64,000 bases of DNA from G963665925 sp963678925 (GTDB lineage: Bacteria > Bacillota > Clostridia > Peptostreptococcales > Acidaminobacteraceae). The notes under the pieces were generated by a model. That model was given only the letters and a program-made list of their open reading frames with translations, was not told the DNA's origin and did no database searches. The stretch lies in contig OY787533.1 of NCBI GenBank assembly GCA_963678925.1, forward strand, positions 4,278,001 through 4,342,000, written 5' to 3'. A program made the translations under genes and the position numbers. How positions within the stretch are numbered: the first letter of the stretch is position 1; each line of letters opens with the position of its first letter. Positions 59,319-64,000 of this stretch are shown one piece after another.

Positions 59319-59390
59319 GAAGTCGTATCACTTATATAACTTTGTGTAGTTTTTACAACGCATATGCATACAAATTGTATACACGATAAG

Positions 59391-59435
59391 GAAAAGCAAA
59401 GAAACGCATCGTTTACTTGCTTTTCTTGCTTTTTT
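59391..59435 (+). terminator. Intrinsic terminator of surE
   Basis: GAAAAGCAA (59391-59399) pairs with TTGCTTTTC (59417-59425), and inside AAACG pairs with CGTTT over a short loop. A T-tract follows at 59430-59435. Confidence 0.75.
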
Positions 59436-59791
59436 GCTAAATTGTTTGAAGCTCTATGCGATTTTGTGAAGGATTTTACAAATCACCCTGCAAAAAGACA
59501 TCAAAAAAAACCACAAAGCATCTTACACCTTCAAATTACAGACTTGTAGACATTTTATGGCGTGTGCAATTGTATACGAATCGACGTGTGGAAAGACTTG
59601 CATTATGAGCTGATTCCCTCATAATGGAACAAAAGATGAGAAACGCTTAACCAACTGCTATTACACATTTACAGCCATTCTATATTTGAGTTTTAATTCG
59701 GATTATCCGGGTAAAATGACTTTGTATACCATTATGCACGTAATACAATATACCAATCTTCACACATACAAAATGACAGGTATCCTGCATA

Positions 59792-59805
59792 TCGAAACGT
59801 TTTCA
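59792..59805 (+). promoter_or_regulatory. Cre-like site (CcpA-type) before kor promoter
   Basis: TCGAAACGTTTTCA matches the catabolite-responsive element consensus TGWAARCGYTWNCW at 12 of 14 positions, differing at the second and third. It sits about 20 bases upstream of the -35. It overlaps the ATGTATACAT palindrome. Confidence 0.4.
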
Positions 59806-59825
59806 TGTATACATTGAAATTTCGC

Positions 59826-59853
59826 TTGCATTCTGTTTTGGCTGTGCTATGAT
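59826..59853 (+). promoter_or_regulatory. Promoter of the korDABC operon
   Basis: TTGCAT (59826-59831) and TATGAT (59848-59853) are 16 bases apart, and the -10 is extended by TGC. It is 32 bases before the TTG start of korD. Confidence 0.7.
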
Positions 59854-59885
59854 TAGACTCGAAGAACGCAAAGGAGGTCACCATT

Positions 59886-60095
59886 TTGAGTACAAATCGT
59901 GAAAATTTAGAAGTAAAACTCAACAAGGCATGGTGTAAAGGCTGCGGTATTTGTATCGCATTTTGCCCAAAGCAAGTATTAGGATTAGACGAGAACGAAA
60001 AGATTGATATGCTGGATGCGGACAACTGTATCAAGTGTGGTCAATGTGAACAACGATGTCCAGATTTTGCAATTTTCCTAGGAGGTAAAGAGTAA
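59886..60095 (+). CDS. korD: 2-oxoacid:ferredoxin oxidoreductase, ferredoxin-like delta subunit
   Basis: 69 residues with two [4Fe-4S] clusters: CKGCGICIAFCPKQ and CIKCGQCEQRCPDF. It carries electrons from the TPP-containing catalytic core to ferredoxin. It starts with TTG 59886, after a strong AAAGGAGGT eight bases upstream, and its stop overlaps the korA ATG. Confidence 0.92.
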   Translation: MSTNRENLEVKLNKAWCKGCGICIAFCPKQVLGLDENEKIDMLDADNCIKCGQCEQRCPDFAIFLGGKE

Positions 60096-61231
60096 TGGCT
60101 AAAAACTTCAAACTCCTGTCAGGTAACGAAGCATGTGTTGAAGGTGCATTATACGCAGGCATGCGTTTCTACGGCGGATACCCAATCACGCCATCAACAG
60201 AAATTGCAGAAAAATCTGCTGAACTTCTTCCTAAACTAGGTGGCAAGTTCATTCAAATGGAAGACGAAATTGCTGGTATAGCAGCAGCTATCGGTGGCTC
60301 AATTGCAGGTTTCAAGTCAATGACTGCAACTTCAGGCCCTGGCTTTTCACTTAAGCAAGAAAATCTTGGTTACGCAGCAATCGCTGAAATTCCACTAGTA
60401 GTAGTTAACATTCAACGTGGTGGTCCATCTACTGGTCTTCCTACAGCACCTGCTCAAGGTGATGTAATGCAAGCAATGTGGGGAACACATGGTGATCATC
60501 CTGTGATCGCTGTATCACCTATGAGTGTAACTGAAACATTTACTGAAACTGTACGTGCTTTCAACATGGCTGAAAAATACCGTACACCAGTTATTATCCT
60601 AAGTGACGAAGTAGTTGGTCACATGAGAGAGAAACTAGTTATTCCTGCTCCAGGCGAGCTGGAAGTTTACGATAGAATTCGTCCTGAAGCTGACGATGAG
60701 AATTACCTAGCATACAGAGTTGAAGAAGGCGACATCGTACCTAAGATGGCTGCTTTCGGTTCAGGTCACCGTTACCACATTACTGGCCTGTTCCACGACG
60801 AAACTGGCTTCCCATCAAACAGTACAGCAAATGCTGAAGTCATGCTTGATAGAATGATGAATAAGGTTGCTCATAACCTAGCTGACATCGAGTCTTACGA
60901 TGAGTTTATGACTGAAGATGCAGAGCACCTGATTATTTCTTACGGTTCAACTGCACGTGCTGCAAAAGCTGCAGTTATGACTCTGAGAGCAGAAGGCATC
61001 AAGGTTGGTCTATTTAGACCAATTACAATCTGGCCATACCCAGCTGAAAGAACTATTGAGCTTGCTAAGCAGGTTAAATCAGTAACAGTAGCTGAAATGA
61101 ACCTTGGTCAGCTTAAACTAGAAGTAGAGCGCGTTGTAAAAGGCGAAGCACCAGTACAGCTTTCTGGTAAAGCAAATGGAGAAGTTCTAACGCCTAACGA
61201 AATTGTTGCAAAAGTTAAGGAGGCGCTATAA
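60095..61231 (+). CDS. korA: 2-oxoacid:ferredoxin oxidoreductase alpha subunit
   Basis: 378 residues: GNEACVEGALYAGMRFYGGYPITPSTEIAE, ATSGPGFSLKQENLGYA and RGGPSTGLPTAPAQGD, the pyrimidine-binding half of the TPP enzyme. Length and the YPITPST motif favour the 2-oxoglutarate (Kor) subfamily, but branched-chain 2-oxoacids cannot be excluded. Oxidative decarboxylation gives the acyl-CoA and reduced ferredoxin. It is coupled to korB (TAATG). Confidence 0.9.
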   Translation: MAKNFKLLSGNEACVEGALYAGMRFYGGYPITPSTEIAEKSAELLPKLGGKFIQMEDEIAGIAAAIGGSIAGFKSMTATSGPGFSLKQENLGYAAIAEIPLVVVNIQRGGPSTGLPTAPAQGDVMQAMWGTHGDHPVIAVSPMSVTETFTETVRAFNMAEKYRTPVIILSDEVVGHMREKLVIPAPGELEVYDRIRPEADDENYLAYRVEEGDIVPKMAAFGSGHRYHITGLFHDETGFPSNSTANAEVMLDRMMNKVAHNLADIESYDEFMTEDAEHLIISYGSTARAAKAAVMTLRAEGIKVGLFRPITIWPYPAERTIELAKQVKSVTVAEMNLGQLKLEVERVVKGEAPVQLSGKANGEVLTPNEIVAKVKEAL

Positions 61232-62052
61232 TGAATAATCCAATTACTGAAAAATTATTCCGTATGGATCGCCTACCACACATCTGGTGTCCAGGCTGTG
61301 GTCACGGTATCATCATGGGAGCTCTAGCTCGTACAATTGACAAGCTAGGCTATGACAAAGATGAAGTTTGTATCGTTTCAGGTATCGGCTGTTCTTCTAG
61401 AGCACCTGGTTACCTTGACTTTAACACGCTTCATACTACTCACGGACGTGCGCTTGCATTTGCTACAGGCGTTAAGCTTGCAAATCCAAACCTGAAAGTA
61501 ATCGTAATCTCTGGTGACGGTGATGCATCTGCAATCGGTGGTAACCACCTTATCCACGCATCTCGTCGTAACATTGATATCACTACTATTGTTTTCAATA
61601 ACAATATTTACGGCATGACAGGCGGTCAGTACTCACCAACAACACCTACAAATGATTTTGGTACGACTGCACCTCATGGCAATATCGATAAGCCTTTTGA
61701 CATTGCAAATCTAGCTGCAAGCGCTGGCGCTACATACGCTGGTCGTACAACAGCTTTCCATGTAACTCAAATGGAAAAAATGCTTGAAAAAGCTCTTGAG
61801 CACAAAGGTTTCTCACTTGTAGAAGCAATCTCAGTTTGCCCAACTTACTATGGACGTAAGAACAAGAAGGGTTCTGTTGTTAACATGATGAAATGGCTGA
61901 AAGACAGCTTCATTGATGTTAAAGTTGCAGAGAAACTTCCTGAAGAAAAGAAAGCTGGAAAGCATCTTATGGGCGAATTCAAGTGTGTTGAAGCACCTGA
62001 ATACACTGACGAATACCAAAAGATCATCGATCGTTTTGCGGAGGATAAATAA
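61231..62052 (+). CDS. korB: 2-oxoacid:ferredoxin oxidoreductase beta subunit
   Basis: 273 residues. WCPGCGHGIIMGAL near the N-terminus, GIGCSSRAPGY, the TPP/Mg motif GDGDASAIGGNHLIHA...NNNIYGMTGGQ, and QYSPTTP at the substrate site. It is the pyrophosphate-binding half of the active site. The HASRRN motif is typical of KorB. Confidence 0.92.
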   Translation: MNNPITEKLFRMDRLPHIWCPGCGHGIIMGALARTIDKLGYDKDEVCIVSGIGCSSRAPGYLDFNTLHTTHGRALAFATGVKLANPNLKVIVISGDGDASAIGGNHLIHASRRNIDITTIVFNNNIYGMTGGQYSPTTPTNDFGTTAPHGNIDKPFDIANLAASAGATYAGRTTAFHVTQMEKMLEKALEHKGFSLVEAISVCPTYYGRKNKKGSVVNMMKWLKDSFIDVKVAEKLPEEKKAGKHLMGEFKCVEAPEYTDEYQKIIDRFAEDK

Positions 62053-62053
62053 T

Positions 62054-62599
62054 ATGAGCCAAACAGAAATCAGATTTTCAGGTTCTGGTGGTCAGGGTCT
62101 AATCACTGCTGGTATTATCCTAGCAGAAGCGGCTCTGTTCGACGGCAAGAACGCAATCCAGTCTCAATCATATGGTCCTGAGGCGCGTGGTGGTGCATCT
62201 AAAGCTGAAGTTATCATCAGTAATGAGGAAATCTTCTACCCTAAAGTACAAGTGCCAGATCTAAGTTTATCTTTGACACAGGTAGCTGCAGATAAATACA
62301 TCGAGGAAACTAAAGCGGAAGGTCTTATCATAGTAGACTCAAAAATTGAGCTGCCGAATGATCTGGATGTTAAGAACATCATCAGCCTGCCAATCCTGGA
62401 TACTGCTACTGAAAAGGTTGGAAAGACAATTGTTGCAAACATTGTAGCACTTGGCGTTGTTGCTGGTCTTTCTGGTCTTGCAACAAAAGAAAATGTCCTA
62501 AAAGCTGTTCTTGGACGTATTCCAAAAGGTACAGAAGAACTTAACAAACTTGCACTAGAAGAAGGTTATAAGCTCGCTGAGTCCGTAACACTTAAGTAA
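62054..62599 (+). CDS. korC: 2-oxoacid:ferredoxin oxidoreductase gamma subunit
   Basis: 181 residues: EIRFSGSGGQGLITAGIILAEA, then SQSYGPEARGGASKAEVIIS, the gamma-subunit signature. It forms the CoA-binding side of the complex. Start ATG 62054 with GGAGGA eight bases upstream, one base after the korB stop. Confidence 0.92.
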   Translation: MSQTEIRFSGSGGQGLITAGIILAEAALFDGKNAIQSQSYGPEARGGASKAEVIISNEEIFYPKVQVPDLSLSLTQVAADKYIEETKAEGLIIVDSKIELPNDLDVKNIISLPILDTATEKVGKTIVANIVALGVVAGLSGLATKENVLKAVLGRIPKGTEELNKLALEEGYKLAESVTLK

Positions 62600-62620
62600 G
62601 AATCAACTTTAAATATGTGT

Positions 62621-62656
62621 AGGAGTTCGCTGAGTTATTCAGTCGAACTCCTTTTT
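62621..62656 (+). terminator. Intrinsic terminator of korDABC
   Basis: AGGAGTTCG-CTGA pairs with TCAG-t-CGAACTCCT (62621-62633 with 62639-62652), followed by TTTTT. Confidence 0.93.
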
Positions 62657-62737
62657 ATATGTTATATGCCAAATTGCCTAACTTTGTGCAAGGACCCATT
62701 TTTTGAATGTTCAGATGTGGTGTCCTGTAGTTTAGCG

Positions 62738-62746
62738 TGTTATAAT
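62738..62746 (+). promoter_or_regulatory. Extended -10 promoter of the RpiR-family gene
   Basis: TGTTATAAT, with TGGTGT at 62718-62723 as -35 (17-base spacer). It lies 68 bases before the start codon. Confidence 0.6.
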
Positions 62747-62813
62747 ATATTGAAGTACATATTAATAAAGATTGATAAAATGATTTGACTCAATCACTAA
62801 GGAGCTAAGCGAT

Positions 62814-63677
62814 ATGACGGATCCGAATAATGATTTGCTAAAGCGTATTGAAGGGAATTACTTCAAACTCAGTAAAGGACAAAAAAGAATCGCAGATTAC
62901 ATTTTCCAGAATTATGACAAAGTCGCATTTATGACAGCGTCAACGCTGGGGGATATAGTCGGTGTCTCTGAATCAACGGTTGTACGTTTTGCCAATGCAC
63001 TTGGCTATGATGGCTATCCGAAGCTTCAGAAAGGTCTTCAGGAATCTATTAAGACCAAGCTGACAACGGTTCAGAGATTTGAAATGTCAAAAGACCTCGA
63101 TATCGAGGAAACCACACTCAAAAAAATCATGACATCAGACATTGATAATATTCGAAAAACATGTGACCTGATTGACGAACAGACCATCCAGCGCATTGTA
63201 TTGTCTCTACATGATTCCAAGAAAGTATTTATTATTGGCAACAGAAGTTCATCTGTTCTGGCAAACTACCTGGGCTTTTACCTGAATTTCATTGTAGATG
63301 ACGTTCATGTTATTCCAAGTGGCCCTAATGAGGCGTTTGACCAGTTAATTAACATCTCCGAAAATGATTCACTCATTGTTATTTCATTCCCGAGATACTC
63401 TAAAAAGACTTTTGATGTCGTGAATTTTGCAAAAAGCCAAGGTGCAACCATAATTGGATTGACGGACTCAGCAATGTCTCCACTCTCACCAATGGTGGAC
63501 CACTGCCTGTATGCTAAATACAACATGAACACTTTCATTGATTCTCTTGTGGCACCCATGAGTTTGATAAATGCGCTTATCATAGCACTAAGTATTAACG
63601 AAAAGGATCGCGTTGAGGAAAAATTCCGGAAGCTTGAAACAATCTGGGATGAATATAAAGTCTATAACCCTAAATAG
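62814..63677 (+). CDS. MurR/RpiR family transcriptional regulator
   Basis: 287 residues. An HTH_6 domain (about 1-80: LSKGQKRIADYIFQNYDKVAFMT, then SESTVVRFANALGYDGYP) is followed by a SIS phosphosugar-binding domain (about 125-260: KVFIIGNRSSSVLANYLG, and VISFPRYSKKTFDV). It should sense a sugar phosphate or related metabolite. It stands alone with its own promoter and terminator; the neighbouring kor operon is a possible but unproven target. ATG 62814 after AAGGAGCTAAGC. Confidence 0.92.
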   Translation: MTDPNNDLLKRIEGNYFKLSKGQKRIADYIFQNYDKVAFMTASTLGDIVGVSESTVVRFANALGYDGYPKLQKGLQESIKTKLTTVQRFEMSKDLDIEETTLKKIMTSDIDNIRKTCDLIDEQTIQRIVLSLHDSKKVFIIGNRSSSVLANYLGFYLNFIVDDVHVIPSGPNEAFDQLINISENDSLIVISFPRYSKKTFDVVNFAKSQGATIIGLTDSAMSPLSPMVDHCLYAKYNMNTFIDSLVAPMSLINALIIALSINEKDRVEEKFRKLETIWDEYKVYNPK

Positions 63678-63683
63678 ATCAAT

Positions 63684-63717
63684 AAGCCTGTATCCATGAT
63701 TGTGGATGCAGGCTTTT
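63684..63717 (+). terminator. Intrinsic terminator of the RpiR-family gene
   Basis: AAGCCTGTATCC pairs with GGATGCAGGCTT (one T-G pair), followed by TT. Confidence 0.85.
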
Positions 63718-63748
63718 AGACTGTTACTTGGAGTCACTGAGGTAGACC

Positions 63749-63777
63749 TTGAGATGGTCAGCGAATTAGGTTATAAT
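63749..63777 (+). promoter_or_regulatory. Promoter of cmk
   Basis: TTGAGA (63749-63754) and TATAAT (63772-63777), 17-base spacer: a near-consensus SigA promoter. Confidence 0.8.
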
Positions 63778-63787
63778 TTGTTGTGGT

Positions 63788-63813
63788 ATATCCGCAGAAG
63801 ATCTGCGTGATAT
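63788..63813 (+). other. Leader hairpin of cmk
   Basis: ATATC-CGCAGA (63788-63798) pairs with TCTGCG-t-GATAT (63802-63813) around a 3-base loop with one bulge. It lies within the first bases of the predicted transcript, as a 5' end stabiliser might. Confidence 0.5.
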
Positions 63814-63840
63814 TCATATACTGTCAATGGAGGTTAGGGA

Positions 63841-64000
63841 ATGCAAATCGCAATAGACGGACCAGCGGGTTCTGGCAAGAGTACAATAGCAAAACTGATT
63901 GCTGAAAGAAAGAACATCACGTATTTGGACACAGGTGCCATGTATCGTGCTGTGACATATAAGCTTTTAAAAGAAGGTATTGTTTTTGATGACAAAGCAA
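63841..64000 (+). CDS. cmk: Cytidylate kinase, N-terminal part
   Basis: The first 53 residues are present; the window ends within the gene. IAIDGPAGSGKSTIAKLIAE is the Walker A region and YLDTGAMYRAVTYKLL is the nucleotide-binding pattern specific to CMP kinase. It phosphorylates CMP and dCMP. GGAGGTTAGGG precedes ATG 63841. Confidence 0.93.
   Translation, partial: MQIAIDGPAGSGKSTIAKLIAERKNITYLDTGAMYRAVTYKLLKEGIVFDDKA

Larger units (their letters stand above)
59366..59814 (+). promoter_or_regulatory. Repeated TTGTATAC-type sites upstream of the kor operon
   Basis: GCATACAA-A-TTGTATAC (59366-59382) is a palindrome with one mismatch. TTGTATAC recurs at 59570-59577 and 59722-59729, and the exact palindrome ATGTATACAT lies at 59805-59814, 12 bases before the -35. 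Four related sites in 450 bases suggest operators for one regulator. The whole 59319-59885 gap contains no convincing gene. Confidence 0.55.

Noticed and set aside
59364..59549. Open frame of 61 codons in the surE-kor gap
   Set aside because: No ribosome binding site, low-complexity composition (poly-Lys and Phe/Cys runs from the terminator), and it crosses the surE terminator hairpin.

Overview
The window (about 42% GC by eye) is a contiguous chromosomal segment from a low-GC Gram-positive anaerobe of the Clostridia. Supporting signs are the alaS-ireB-ruvX-DUF1292-fur order, RNase J plus a YlbF-family protein, spo0A beside recN, a CD1247-type zinc-ribbon gene, ferredoxin-dependent enzymes (a 2-oxoacid:ferredoxin oxidoreductase and an Fe-S aldo/keto reductase), and strong AGGAGG ribosome binding sites. 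Nearly every gene lies on the + strand. Only two, at 15.3-17.0 kb, are on the - strand. I see no insertion sequence, prophage, CRISPR array, rRNA or tRNA.

Layout. 0-5.4 kb: alaS 3' end, ireB, Fe-S aldo/keto reductase, ruvX, DUF1292, fur, RNase J, YlbF family. 5.5-9.1 kb: mltG followed by tRNA wobble-uridine genes (trmR-like methyltransferase, U32 hydroxylation protein) and udk. 9.4-15.0 kb: a LytS/LytTR-type two-component system upstream of a TAXI-type TRAP transporter, with a 21-bp-period direct repeat between them that looks like the regulator's operator. 15.3-17.0 kb: a DUF1850 gene and an unknown membrane-anchored lysozyme-like gene, both on the - strand. 17.1-32.2 kb: aroE, a complete type IV pilus operon (pilB, pilT, pilC, major pilin, pilD, minor pilins, pilM, pilN, pilO, and a 918-residue PilX-like protein), a ComFB-family gene, then aroK and aroQ. 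32.2-39.2 kb: pepP, efp, CD1247 family, Asp23, nusB, a TsaD-like paralogue, xseA, xseB, ispA and a YuiD-type PAP2 protein.

39.2-40.4 kb holds the most remarkable element. A 570-nt non-coding stretch starts directly after a stop codon and can close on itself through a helix between its two ends. It is followed by a small membrane protein and sits in the xseA-xseB-ispA-[RNA]-membrane protein-dxs-tlyA-argR-recN-spo0A order. This matches the OLE RNA (Ornate Large Extremophilic RNA) and its partner OapA. The operon then continues through dxs, tlyA, argR, recN and spo0A (with spoIVB missing) to a membrane diguanylate cyclase.

47.6-64.0 kb: xerD, deoB, punA and pdp (nucleoside salvage); a ferritin-like protein; an unknown membrane protein; cca; scpA-scpB-rluB; an unknown gene; mnmM; surE; a 567-nt control region with repeated TTGTATAC-type sites; korDABC; an RpiR-family regulator; and the 5' end of cmk. 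A possible thread is c-di-GMP: PilB carries an N-terminal MshEN-type domain, the pilus operon ends with ComFB (a family reported to bind c-di-GMP), and a GGDEF enzyme follows spo0A.
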